Source: Monoraphidium neglectum (lineage: Eukaryota > Chlorophyta > Chlorophyceae > Sphaeropleales > Selenastraceae). From it: a DNA stretch of 43,782 nucleotides. The position numbers and the translations under genes were made by a program. The stretch spans positions 1 to 43,782 of the forward strand of contig NW_014013598.1 in assembly GCF_000611645.1 (NCBI RefSeq), written 5' to 3'. The notes beneath the pieces were generated by a model that made no database searches, was not told the origin of the DNA, and saw nothing but the letters and a program-made list of their open reading frames with translations. Positions 23,501-34,257 of this stretch are shown here, piece after piece (positions within the stretch are counted from its first letter, which is position 1; each line of letters starts with the position of its first letter).

Positions 23501-24012
23501 CTTCGTCTTGTGTAAACACTGGGACATCCGCCGACGCAGCTGTCAGGCACTCGCCAAAGCGCCAGTCGATGGCACCGCTGAACGGCCCGCCCGCCTCCAT
23601 CACCGCCAGATCTGGGCGGGACACCTCTTGCGCCGCACCCTTCTGCTGCAGCGCCGCCGCATAGACCATCGCCGCCGCGGCCGCCGGCAGCGGCCTGTTT
23701 GCGCTGCAGCAGGCGGCGAGGCGCTTGGTGGCGTTCACCGGGATGTCGCTGCAAAGAACGATCTGCCACTCGCTGCGGCAGGCTGCGGCGGCGGCGACCT
23801 GTGCGTTGGCGATAGGGCAGGGGGTCCTGGCAATGTCTGTCGTGACGTGTTCACCCACAGTCCCTTTCCATCATGCTTCAAATTTGTAGTAGCCAAGTTG
23901 TATCAATTGCTATCACCCGGTCAACCACAGCACTTGCCGCCCGCACCCTGCTAATATCAGCTTGCGCCATGTTCGCCCAGAGCACTGCCGCCGCGCAACA
24001 GAGCAACAGCAT
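20562..24012 (-). CDS. Secreted protein with alginate-lyase-type (PF05426-like) domain
   Basis: Family members cleave uronic-acid polysaccharides by beta-elimination; the substrate here is unknown. Exons (minus): 24012-23947, 23798-23487, 23321-23016, 22876-22687, 22498-22255, 22024-21848, 21575-21066, 20874-20562, giving 705 residues with all phases consistent. Residues 1-20 form a signal peptide (MLLLCCAAAVLWANMAQA). A long N-terminal region follows with a Ser/Gly linker (GGSESSSGDSGSGASKG). The catalytic module shows NGPLEAAWGCAAMSRAMEVL, a WPGF helix, YGNWHAACADCMVALGVLSDD (433-453; Asn435, His437), YHTLFGLGSL and the closing FEIGYNHYVGR (608-618; His614). The tail is proline-rich (CGGPPPPPPPVAPSPP). 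The (alpha/alpha) helical layout and motif order fit PF05426. Cell-wall remodelling or digestion of external polysaccharide is inferred. Confidence 0.87.
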
Positions 24013-24654
24013 GGTGCTCCTTGGTGTTCGGTGTTTCCAATTCATACTCGAATTCTGTGTTTCTACTTCACGATCACTGTGCGTTTTCAGCCGCGGGCTT
24101 TGATCGCACTGCGATTGACAACCGCCCGCGGGGAACAGCTACAGTCCAAATTATGAGGTACAGCGTTTATGCTATCGAAAAGTGGAGATAAGATTTATTT
24201 TTCACAAATATAGGCGGAATGACTCGCTGCCAGCGGGGGTGGGCAGCAAGCTGCCAGTGTTGAAGTGTCACGCCTAGCGCCCGCCCCCCGCGGCACCTGC
24301 CGTGCTCGCACCTCTGCTGGCCTGCTGCAAGGCAAACGTTAAACTGCACAAGTCACTCGCACATAGTTGCCCCCCTAGACCGTCATCCTGATGTATAAGA
24401 ATAACAGCCCTGCATGCATGGCCAGCAGCCCACCATGTGGTCGCATCAATGGTCGCCAAAAGAGGCTTCTAGTTGCCAAGTGACCAGGACCATCAGCTTG
24501 CTGCTTTGGGGCTGCCAGGCTGCCCTGCCCATGCCAAAAGCTGACACAAAGTGCAAGTGTGAGGTGGGCGAGAAGATTGGTTGGAGGTGTTTTGAAAACA
24601 CGTGGCCGTCGCATAGACATCACCACATTGCTGTAGCTTTGGGATGTGCTATTG

Positions 24655-24658
24655 CCGC

Positions 24659-24701
<43 letters not shown>
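24655..24701. repeat. (CTG/CAG)n trinucleotide microsatellite
   Basis: About 15 uninterrupted CTG units on the plus strand follow a GCCGCC lead. The repeat is read as poly-Ala, poly-Leu or poly-Ser in various frames. No host gene is established. Confidence 0.95.
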
Positions 24702-24705
<4 letters not shown>

Positions 24706-25831
24706 CCGCCCAGCTTGGCCAACACCGTCACTCGCCCGCTGCATCGTGAGGGTGCTGTTCTACATGCGGGTGCAGAGTGCATGAGTGTTGAGCGCGCCCG
24801 CTCAGGCACTCCTCCACATTACAACAATTACGCGGAACGGCGCCTGGGTCACCAGTGTGACAACCACTAGTGACCACATCTTCCTGTAGTGTGAGCTGCC
24901 CGCCGCAACTCGATTGCGATGGCCGGCACGCACACACACATCCCCTGGTGTTGATTGCACCCAGGTGCGCTCAGGTGATTTATCATACGAGTCCCAGTAG
25001 GGCGGTTACTTCGGAGATCCCCCACTCGCTTTGTGCACGCTGCTGATTGCCGCTTGCCACGGCGCCACCCCAGTGAGATGGTGATGACCGACTAGAAGTT
25101 GAGGGTGACCGAGGGATGCTCTCACTTTGAATCACAAACTTTCGTGACACGATGGATCCAGCATTCCAGCCACCCCAGTATCTCCGAGCACGCCCACACG
25201 GGGGTCAGCATACGCAAGGGTGAGCGCCTGTCCGGCGCAGCTGCACGCTTGATAATCAAGTCCAACTGCGCAGTCCAAAGACGGTCCGGATCGAGGGGCG
25301 CCTGCAGCACCCAGTCACAATCATATAGAGGAATCTGCAGATTGGTTGTAGAATGGGGGGAGCGCGGGCCCTGCCAACACTGACACAAGCGCCATGGTCT
25401 TACGGCGCAGTCTGTGTCGGATGGTCCGCCCAAGTCTTCCCGCCCTGGCTCCCGCTGCTGCGCTAGGTGACATGCACAGCGCTGGCCTTATATGAGGGGT
25501 TTGCTTTGATGTCAGCATTCTATTGTGTACTTCACCGCAATAACACAGCCATACGGACCCCCCACTGGGCTCGATGCTGGGGGTAATCGAAAGGGACGGC
25601 TGCTCATGCCCTGAGACAGGCGTAGAAACACATTGCCACAGCTCGCCGCGTGCCGCCTATAGCCGCACATACCCGCGTCTGACAGAAACATTGAATTCCA
25701 CACAGGTGCCAACCCGGTCTATGGAGGGCCACGCCGTCCGGCCACCCCTCCCGTGACAAAGGCCTTGTCGGTGTGTCACGAAGCGTGGTCAGAATCTGGG
25801 GGCCGGGAAGCTTGGTAAGCACCGCTACGAG

Positions 25832-25838
25832 TATAAAA
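25832..25838 (+). promoter_or_regulatory. TATA box of the Gly/Val-rich protein gene
   Basis: TATAAAA lies about 290 bases before the ATG at 26126. It is the clearest TATA element in the window and fits a strongly expressed, intron-less gene. A long 5' UTR or a spliced leader exon would be needed. Confidence 0.45.
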
Positions 25839-26125
25839 CGCGTATTAATTTCTACCATTTTCATCCACCACGCCCACCCACGCCTACCCAGTCCATCGCT
25901 CCCGCTCCTCAGGTGGGCACAGTCGTCTGGGATGTTACATGGTGCTCGAAGCGATCGTACTAAGCATCAGATCAGGCTTCAGGCAAAACTTTGTGCGCTT
26001 CCGCCCCATACACCACAACCCCGCCCCCCCCCATCCTGCGACACGACCTCAGCTGTTGTTTCAACGCTCTGCCCCCTACTTCCTGCTCCCCAACACGCAC
26101 AGGCTTCACCACCTCACCCTTCACA

Positions 26126-26563
26126 ATGGCTCGCATCCTCTCCGTGGCCACCCTGGCCGTGTTCCTCCTGGCCGCGCCCGCCCTTGCGGCCCGCGACCTC
26201 AAGCAGCTGGGCGCCGTCACCGGCGCCGTCAACGGCCTCCTGGGCACGGTGGGCAACACCGTTGGTGGCCTCCCCGTTGTCGGCCCCGTTGTTGGCCCTG
26301 TAGTCGGCACCGTCGGCGGCACCGTGGGCGGCCTGCTCAACACGGTTGGCGGTGTTGTTAACACCGCCACCGGCGTCGTGGGCAGCCTCCCCGTCGCCGG
26401 CCCCGTCGTCGCCCCTGTCCTCAACACCGTCACAAACACCCTGGGCGGCGTGGTCGGCACCGTGGGCGGCGTCGCCAACACGGCCACCGGCCTTGTTGGC
26501 GGCCTGACCGGCGGTCTGACCGGCGGCCTGCTCGGTGGCGTGACCGGCGGCCTGCTGGGCTGA
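26126..26563 (+). CDS. Secreted Gly/Val/Thr-rich repeat protein
   Basis: This is a single exon of 145 residues. A textbook signal peptide (MARILSVATLAVFLLAAPALAA, cleavage near residue 21-22) is followed by RDLKQL and then about 115 residues of imperfect repeats built from G-T-V-G-G, V-V-G-P-V, L-N-T-V-G and G-L-T-G-G units. The mature part has no Cys, aromatic or acidic residues after the first few positions, and almost no charge. Codons are strongly biased to C-ending ones, and the upstream ACACAATGGCTCG context fits efficient initiation; both suggest high expression. TGTAA at 26762-26766 is the likely poly(A) signal. I recognise no family. The composition resembles elastomeric or wall-coating structural proteins, so an extracellular matrix or hydrophobic surface role is an inference. 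Confidence 0.78.
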   Translation: MARILSVATLAVFLLAAPALAARDLKQLGAVTGAVNGLLGTVGNTVGGLPVVGPVVGPVVGTVGGTVGGLLNTVGGVVNTATGVVGSLPVAGPVVAPVLNTVTNTLGGVVGTVGGVANTATGLVGGLTGGLTGGLLGGVTGGLLG

Positions 26564-28816
26564 TTGCACGATGTTGACTTTGTGATTGTCCTCAAACATA
26601 CATGTGTCATGTGTTGAACCATCATCCTGTACCTTGCGATGTAGACCTGATATCAAGAATGGCATGCACACACAGCCCTTTTGCTTTGTGAGACTGCCCG
26701 TAATGTCAGGCTTGCGCTGTCATCTGTGGTCCATTGCCGCGGCTGAGTGGCAACCACACCTTGTAACCCTATGGACACAACCAGCGCTCCTGATCATATG
26801 TGGCGCGTTGCACGTGCTGATCAGCTCACGACATCCTAGCTGCCCAACTAGCTGCCTGTGCACCTGCGCAGCCCAGTCAAAGCCGTGGCCAGTGCGTCAG
26901 GTCCAGATGCTGCCATTGCAACGAGATGCACCAACGCCTGCAGCCACAGTGTTGATGAAGCCACTGCTCAGCTGTCTGGACAGCATGCCGCAGCACACAG
27001 CATGCAGCAGCAGCTCATGCATAGACTCGCAAGCGAGCGTCCAGGCGTAAGCGTCACCTAGCCTGCCTCAAGCAATTGCTTCAGGGGTTGTCGTTAATTG
27101 ACCAGAGACTCGTGCTCAGGTTACATGACCCCAACAGCTGTTGGTGATACGGATGAAAGGTGTTTGGGCCCTCCAAACGCCCCTGCCCACCTCTGCACTC
27201 CCAAAAGCTCGACACGCGTAGCTGCGGCTCCGCGTCGGCTCATCCCCCGCTGGTGCGGTTGCTGCATCTACACATCACAACAAAAAAACGTCAGGTGGGC
27301 GAACGAACCTTCTTCGAACAATGCACATCAGGCCAACAGGCCCTCTGCTACTTTGGAAAATGCAGGCTGGAGAAGGCCTGAACATGTGGTTGAATGCCAG
27401 CACCTTGGAGCACAGCTTCAAAGCGAGGTGTACTGTCGCAAACCAACGTCAATCCTAAAGCGCACCGACGAAGCAGACTACGAACGCCGCCGCCAGAAAA
27501 TCAAACTCAGCCGGCCCAGGCCAGGCCTCTTTGATTGAGGCGAGAGGGCTGCAGATGTGTTGATGTTCCCTGCAACAACAAGTAATGGGGCTTGCCGTGC
27601 GGCATGGTGCGGTTTCAGGGGATGCAGGGGTCTGCCAGCCAGCCAGGCTTGCCTTGGGACCGCCGGCAAGACACCCAACAAGGTAAACCCAAAGGTGCTC
27701 CATGGCAACCTTGAGCACGCGCACCACCCCAACAGCAATTCCATGCAGTGTGCTGCAAGTGCTTTGAGCGTGTCGATGCCAGGCAGAGGCGGGTCCCACC
27801 GGTGTTGCGGTGCAAGGAAAGGCCAAGACACGCGGTTGAGTTGAGTTGAGAACTGGCAGGAGCGCCCTTTCAAGGTTGGGCTTGCTCCCTGGCGTTGCCG
27901 TCCCCAAGACATTGTCAAAAGGACCAGCCCTCGCAACTTGCAACAGAGTGCGGCGCGTCATATGCATTAAATCCTGTGCAGTGCCCATGCACACCCCTTA
28001 CTGAGAGGTCCATGGTCCTCGTGTGCCCGGTTGAGTGGCTGCATGCTCAGCAGCCACATAATACCCTGGATCAAGAAGCTGCCAAGCTTCTTGTCGCGTG
28101 CATCACCTCGCATGCCACCACAACCACAACTAGGAGGGCCGCAAGATGCTTGCCGTGGCGCACTACGACCTTGGGATCAGCGGCTCACATTGTGGTGCCG
28201 ACCATGCGCAGCTGCACCGAGCAGAGCACAAAGTCACTTCAGTGTGTTCAGTGTATGAATCAACGGCATGCGCAATGCGCAGTGCTGCATGCCGCACGGG
28301 CAGCAGCGCAGCCCTGAGTGTTGAGCAGCCACAGCTTGGCATGATAATGCAGCAGGTGAATGTCCAGATGGTGTTGGGATGGGGGGCTGTGCAGAGATGG
28401 AGGCCGTCAATGAGTCATCAATGATGGGGCCCAAGAGAGTCATGACGCAAGGCGACCACAATGTGTTCAGTGCGACAGGCAACAGCTGCTGGCGTGCCGT
28501 GCCTGGAAAATGATGCATCGCTGCGTGAACGCCCACGCCTCGGCGCGTACACATCAATGGCACCATCTACAGTCGGCCTGCTGCGAGCGAAACGCGGCCC
28601 ATGCGCACGCATGCGCAAGGCTCGTGCAGTGAGTATGGCTGGCTTGCGCAGGCCGTCAGCGTGCCTGCCATGCGATGCAGGATGACTGTGTTGACAAAGC
28701 CCCAGTTGGTCAAAACGTTTGAATCTGAGTTGCCCCAGTTGGCATGTGCGTGAGGAATGCTGGCCGATGTTGGCAGGTGGATGTCCCGCAGCCTCCAGAG
28801 CACGTCCGAGGTTGTG
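26564..28816. other. 2.2-kb region without a convincing gene
   Basis: TGTAA at 26762-26766 ends the preceding transcript. A plus-strand frame 27098-27538 has a protein-like C-terminal exon (PTSILKRTDEADYERRRQ, ending RPGLFD-stop) and an upstream segment QKNVRWANE followed by a GTGGGC donor-like site, but I could not build a full model. The remaining frames on both strands look random. The right end is the 3' flank of the tetraspan gene. Confidence 0.4.
26762..26766 (+). terminator. TGTAA poly(A) signal of the Gly/Val-rich protein gene
   Basis: TGTAA lies about 200 bases past the stop codon at 26563, on the coding strand. Confidence 0.6.
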
Positions 28817-30598
28817 TCAGCGCGCCAGGGGTGAACTGGGCGAGGCGCCGCTCTGCGACTCCGAGGTCCCGTCACCGCCCGCTGCCACGTAAATCCATGT
28901 GGTGCGGTTGGGGCCGTCTTCCGCGTCGGCTTCGTCCTTCACAGCGTCCCTGATATCCTGTATGGCGATCTCCTTGAGATCATCGGGGGATTCGAGGTAA
29001 GCTGCCAACGCGGGGGCCGTCAGGGCGACCTCAAAGCCCAAGGCCTGGCCTGTAGGGATTGTTAGCAGTGTGAGGCGTGTATGTGGGGGCTCAGTGTGCG
29101 CATAAACATCGGGCGGATGGCCCGTGCTATATCGCACAGGCAGGTTGGTAGATAGCGACACGCAGCCCAACCTGTCATCCTTGCAAGCATGCTAATTTTG
29201 CAGGCATGTCGGCAGCACAATTGCCATGTTGTCTGTCCTTGGATCTCACCGCTGTGGTGTCTCAAAGGCATGCTCTTAGAAACCTGCAGCCCTTGGACGC
29301 CATCAGCTGCAAGGATCTGGCCTGCGCCACCGATGGTACCGTTTTTTACGCACGCCATCACGCAGAGGGCGGCGCTCGCCCCAAAGAGTGCGGCGGCGAC
29401 AAAGCCTGCGGAAGGGTGCGGGCGATAAGGGTGCACAAGGCGTCGAAGGGCAAAACACACGGTGTTGCTGTCCAGGCACGAGCATACATGTGCCGGATAT
29501 GCATCCAGCTTGTCTCCACTGCATGCGCGTGCGTGTGGATGTGATTTGACACACATGAGTGCACACAAGGTGTGGCCCGCCTGGCTGTGCCTGACAATAA
29601 AGCACGCAAGACCCTGCACTATGATAGCACCACACACCTGACACTCCGCCGGCGTTACGAGCGGTGCATGCCCCATGCCTCAACGGACTGTAAGAGCCAC
29701 CAGAGGGCGCCGCCTCTGCGCTAGCGCCGGGCGCAGCGACGTTCGGCGCCTGCGACGCTCCGTTGCTGCTGCCGTTGCCGCTGCCAGCGGGCGCCGCCGT
29801 CATCGGGAGCGGCCAGGGTTCAGGGTTCGGGGCCACAGTGGCGCCCGGCCCATCAGCCAGCAGACGCCGTGGTGCTGCTAAGGCGTCGTTCCCGCCGCTG
29901 CGCGCCGTCGCAGCGTCAGCGGCCGCGGGCGATGAGACGCCCGAGGCGCAGGCGGGACCGGTGCCGGCCAGGAAGACAGCCGAGGCACAGGCGAGCATGA
30001 TGCTGAGTATGAGAGAGGCGACCGCCGCCAGTAGGGTGCTGCTAAGGGCACGCAAAGGGTGCGGGGAGGGGGGGCAAGGACGTGGGCGAGGCCTGTGGGT
30101 GACAGTCTGAGCGGGTGGAGCAAGCAAACGGTGGGGCGCGCCCTGCTGACATGCAGACATGCGACACTGTGCAGGCTGGGGCGGCGCCGCGCGCACCATT
30201 TGAAGCGCCGCGCAGCCACGTTGCAGCAGCGGTCGCAGGGGGTGACTAAGTCAGCAACGCCCAGCGCCACAGCAGCGGCCGCGCCGCAGGCAGCACCAAC
30301 AGCGGCCACTATCCCCGTCCATTCGGGTGCAAAGAAAAGGGCTGCAACAAACAGTCCAATGCACGCTGCAGCCTGCGTTGTTTGCGAAGCATTAGCGCGG
30401 GCAAGTGAGCCACCTCGGCGGCCCACCGAGCGCGAGCTGGCATGGACGCTCCGGGCGTACCAGCCGCCATCGTCGGGCGACGCGGCACCAATGGCAGGGC
30501 CAGGCGCGTGTACTCGTTGCAACCTGACACAATGTGCTGCATACCTGGGCGAAACGCAGGCCGGCGTTCACCCGGGCGACAGAATGGATCTGAAACAT
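28817..30598 (-). CDS. Four-helix membrane protein, possibly MARVEL/CASP-like
   Basis: Exons (minus): 30598-30545, 30372-30197, 30041-29701, 29405-29284, 29044-28817, giving about 306 residues. Phases 0, 2, 1, 0 join. The protein opens with a short amphipathic lead (VNAGLRFAQ) running straight into helix 1 (ACIGLFVAALFF). Helix 2 is GIVAAVGAACGAAAAVALGVA, then a Cys pair (CDRCCN) and helix 3 (LLAAVASLILSIMLACASAVF). A Ser/Pro/Gly-rich loop of about 80 residues precedes helix 4 (VAAALFGASAALCVMACV), and the tail is acidic (DIRDAVKDEADAEDGP). An Arg-x-x-Gln lead followed by four helices is typical of MARVEL and CASP-like proteins, but the long loop before helix 4 is unusual and no signature is decisive. 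Acceptor 30038 is an equally good start for exon 3. The first exon is the least certain. Confidence 0.65.
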
Positions 30599-31448
30599 TG
30601 GCAATGTGTACGGTTCTGTTGTGTTCTTGCCCCAGGCTATCTGGTGATGGGTTATTGACAATGATGAATGGTGAGACTTCACCCGCTAGCAGCACAAGCC
30701 GAGCACGATTCAAGCTGCGTGGTCAGGGTCAGACTGACGGCTCAACGCAGTGTGTGAGGCAAGAATGTGTTTTTCTTCAAATAGCAATACGGTACGGAAG
30801 GCACCCTGTCCATCATGTCAGCGAGCCACTGCCAGCGTCCCTGCGCACTTTGGAGCGGCCGCCCCACGATGTCAACGGACACCGCGAGGCGCTGCGCAGG
30901 GCAGGCGCTTGGCAAGCGTTCGGCCGCAGGATTCCGCAGCATGGAGTGAAACAAGGCTTCGTGGATAAGCACTCGCTCATCCCCCCGCAAGCGGGAAGAT
31001 GAGCAAGACAGGGATCAAGAACCGGGGGCCCCAGGGTGCGGGCGAGGCCAGTAGTAGGGGGGCGCATAAAGGGCATGCTGCGCGGGCAGAGGGGCGCATG
31101 AGGCGCACACAAGGTTTTTAGGGGGGATGTCAAGCCACAGTTCCAGCTTCAGGCCAAGGGCCGTGCCAAGGCTCAGTATGTAGGCAGCCTGCCTAAGGCA
31201 GGCGTAGCTTTGAAGCGCCCGCATCAAGCAGGGGGGTCCGGGGGGGCGCGAGCCCACCCGGCCGTGGCTCGGCATCCCTGCATGGCTCACAAGCATGCAT
31301 GCATGCGAACGGAACGCCTTCAAAGTCACCCGACTGCACACCCCGGCCCTACGGTGCCACCAGACGTTGTTAGCGCCGCAGCGCGTGCACCACAGGAACT
31401 GTGGCTGAACTAAGGGTCACGTGACCGCATGCAAACGGTTTAATCTTG
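30599..31448. other. Region left of the gap, no complete gene
   Basis: The minus-strand frame 30742-30990 encodes a protein-like peptide (LIHEALFHSML, RLAVSVDIVGRPLQ, RWQWLADMMDRVP) with a stop at 30742. It may be the last exon of an unrecognised gene that continues into the gap. Nothing else is supportable. Confidence 0.35.
31389..31413 (+). repeat. Direct repeat, left copy, flanking the assembly gap
   Basis: The sequence CACCACAGGAACTGTGGCTG and onward is repeated with few changes at 32524-32549 (CACCATAGGAACTGTGGCTT and onward). The core is itself palindromic (CCACAG-GAA-CTGTGG). Confidence 0.7.
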
Positions 31449-31980
31449 NNNNNNNNNNNNNNNNNNNNNNNNNNNNNNNNNNNNNNNNNNNNNNNNNNNN
31501 NNNNNNNNNNNNNNNNNNNNNNNNNNNNNNNNNNNNNNNNNNNNNNNNNNNNNNNNNNNNNNNNNNNNNNNNNNNNNNNNNNNNNNNNNNNNNNNNNNNN
31601 NNNNNNNNNNNNNNNNNNNNNNNNNNNNNNNNNNNNNNNNNNNNNNNNNNNNNNNNNNNNNNNNNNNNNNNNNNNNNNNNNNNNNNNNNNNNNNNNNNNN
31701 NNNNNNNNNNNNNNNNNNNNNNNNNNNNNNNNNNNNNNNNNNNNNNNNNNNNNNNNNNNNNNNNNNNNNNNNNNNNNNNNNNNNNNNNNNNNNNNNNNNN
31801 NNNNNNNNNNNNNNNNNNNNNNNNNNNNNNNNNNNNNNNNNNNNNNNNNNNNNNNNNNNNNNNNNNNNNNNNNNNNNNNNNNNNNNNNNNNNNNNNNNNN
31901 NNNNNNNNNNNNNNNNNNNNNNNNNNNNNNNNNNNNNNNNNNNNNNNNNNNNNNNNNNNNNNNNNNNNNNNNNNNNNNNN
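31449..31980. other. Assembly gap of 532 N
   Basis: Sequence is undetermined. Frames called across it are artefacts. Confidence 1.
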
Positions 31981-34257
31981 CGCCACGTCAGCAGCAGTGC
32001 TGCAAACGAACAAACGCGCGGGCGTTGCACAGAAGGGCTGGTCAATCGCAGGAGAGTAATATGGATAATTTTGACGCACATACACCGCCGAACGCCGCGT
32101 CAGCGGCCGGCGCGTGGTCAGAGACCGCAGCCACACCGCAAAGGGTCACCCCTCCCCGACCACGGTACGGAGAGAGTTACGAGCATGAATTATAAAATTG
32201 CACATCATTTTATTTCATATCTAGACACTGATGCGCTCCGGGATCTCTCGCGCGCGGGCTCTCGGTCTCCCGGGCCATCCCGGAGGCCGCGCCTGAAACG
32301 GATTGGGGCAAAGTGCAGGGCTGCTCGCCCGAATCAAAACGCACCCGGGGATCAAGGCTCTCGCGCAGCGCGCGCGCGCCGCGGCGCAGACGGAGATCCG
32401 CCCGCCGCCGTCACGTGCGCGGGCGGCGCGCGGATCGGGTATGTGGGATGCGCAGGGGCGGCGACCCCACACAATTCCACGGGCCCGGCTCTTATGCCCT
32501 GCCCTAAACCTCGAATGCGGGTCCCACCATAGGAACTGTGGCTTGAACAAGAAACAATAACAGGTTTTTTGCAAGGAGAGATTCTGCACGGCAAGGGGGC
32601 GCAGCACGCACACGGCAGACAAATTGTGCCTTGGCGTCAACGGTCAACTGAACCCAGGGAGTCGAGTGCTCAATGGCTCTTGGCCCCTACATGTGCCAGA
32701 AGCGCCTGCGTTTAGAAGCGATTCATGGAAAGTGGCACATGTTGTGTCGGCGCGACTAGGAGTCTTCAGGGGACTCTGCATGTCCGCACACTGTGTGTGC
32801 GTAGAGCGGTGCGAGACCGACGGGCCTGTGCATACCAGCCGGACGATTTTGCTGCCCTGAGATCGATGATGGCTTCAACACCAGGTCACCACCAGAGTCA
32901 CCACCAGAGTCATCCGTGCCAGCCCGACCCTTCGCATTCTTCCCTTCCTCCCTGCAGCGTAGTTCCAGCGCTCCTCCTCATTTCTTGAAATGCAACTTGC
33001 GCAGATGGCACTGACGACGCAGCGGGCCCCTGCCTGGTTTAGGGCAAGCGACGGCTGGCGCCGACCTGAAACGGTCCACAAATACACAAAGGTCCCCGGT
33101 GCCACATGGGGCGCTCACCACGTTTTGACATATCCAAAGGGCAGTTGAAACCAGGAGATGCCTGCAAACCAGGAGACCAAGCGCGCACGCAAGCTCCCCC
33201 AAGCAGGAGAGCACTGCGTGACTGCGACCCGACCCCGGCCAGCGGCGGGTGGGTTCGCGGGCGGCTGTGTTTCAGGGCGCTCTTTGTGTCAGTGCTGACC
33301 ACGTCCAGCTGCCTAAGCCAGCTGGCGGCAGCCACGGAGAACAAATATCCATCTTACCCAAGTGCAATTGGATGTAAGAGAGGCTGCTAAACTCGGGTGT
33401 TTGACTGGTAGGGCGCTCGTCTGAATGTATAGGTGTAGGGTCCAGCTCAAGCGTTGCACACCACAAGCCCCAACCCCCAACACCATTGGAACTATCAAAC
33501 GCAGGCATCGGGAACAGGCGCTCCAAAGGAGTGTTGACGGTTGTGAAGTTTGAGAATCATATGTGTGTATGATCTGCCTTCCCTGCCCAGTGTGCTTCAC
33601 CAACACACCTGACACCCGCCCGCACGAATCATACAAGTGCAGCTGCAGGCATCGTGCGTGCGTATTAGCTCCCTAGATCCCGGCCGGCCAGCGCATAGCG
33701 TGGCTGCTGCCAGCATGCAAAGTTCGGGCGTTCAGAGACAGCCATGACATTATCAACGGCAAGAAACCACTTGAGTGGAAGCAGGCATCCAAAATCAAAT
33801 CGTGTGCCGGCGAGTCGCCGACACAAGCCCCGCACGATGGCAGCCTCCAGGCACCTGCCAGGTGCTGGACCGGTGACGCAGCAAAATCACACGCATGTGT
33901 ACGCCCGTGTGCATGCATGCACGTTGTGAGGGGTTCTGTGGCGGCTCGCGCCGGCAGGCAACCAGAGGCATCATCAGGCAGGGATGTGTCGTCCTGGGGG
34001 TCTTCGGGTCTGACATATGGATGGTACACACAGGTCACCTCGCCAGGCCGCCCGCCTGCCGGCACCGGCGCGGGTGTTCGGGGACGGCGGCGGGCCCCTC
34101 GGCGCCCGACAGGGATGGGCCGTGGGAGTGCTGCGTGGCTGATGTGTGCAGCACACACAAAGGTTCTCAGGTTTACCGCAGTCGGCTTGCACTTTATGAG
34201 GTGACCAGCAGCCATGATTGTGCATAGTCAAGCCCCGCTGCAGCCCGGGCTCCAGTT
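31981..34257. other. 2.3-kb region right of the gap, no convincing gene
   Basis: It contains the right copy of the gap-flanking repeat, a very GC-rich block (32230-32460) next to an AT-rich TATAAAA (32192-32198), a small tandem CACCAGAGT repeat near 32883-32911, a tRNA-like remnant (33395-33455) and the 3' flank of the alanine aminotransferase. The minus frame 33673-34215 starts 43 bases past that gene's stop and is probably 3' UTR. No domain was recognised. Confidence 0.4.
32524..32549 (+). repeat. Direct repeat, right copy, flanking the assembly gap
   Basis: This is the partner of 31389-31413, about 1.1 kb away in the same orientation, with a substitution at the fifth or sixth base and small changes after GGCT. 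Confidence 0.7.

Larger units (their letters stand above)
24013..26125. other. 2.1-kb region without a convincing gene; CTG repeat and TATA box
   Basis: No gene can be supported. Contents: the lyase promoter side, a (CTG)n microsatellite at 24655-24701, and a minus-strand frame ending at 25122 (peptide LYDCDWVLQAPLDPDRLW and onward) that looks protein-like but has no family match I know and no clear partner exons. Further right, a TATAAAA at 25832 probably belongs to the next gene. The frames across the CTG repeat encode poly-Ser or poly-Ala only. Confidence 0.4.

Noticed and set aside
24375..24809. Minus-strand frame with a poly-Ser run
   Set aside because: The run is the CTG microsatellite read in one frame; the flanks are not protein-like.
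31417..32195. Four open frames across the N gap
   Set aside because: They are open only because N codons cannot be stops.
33673..34215. 180-codon minus-strand frame just after alanine aminotransferase
   Set aside because: It starts 43 bases past the stop on the same strand, so it is most likely 3' UTR; no domain.
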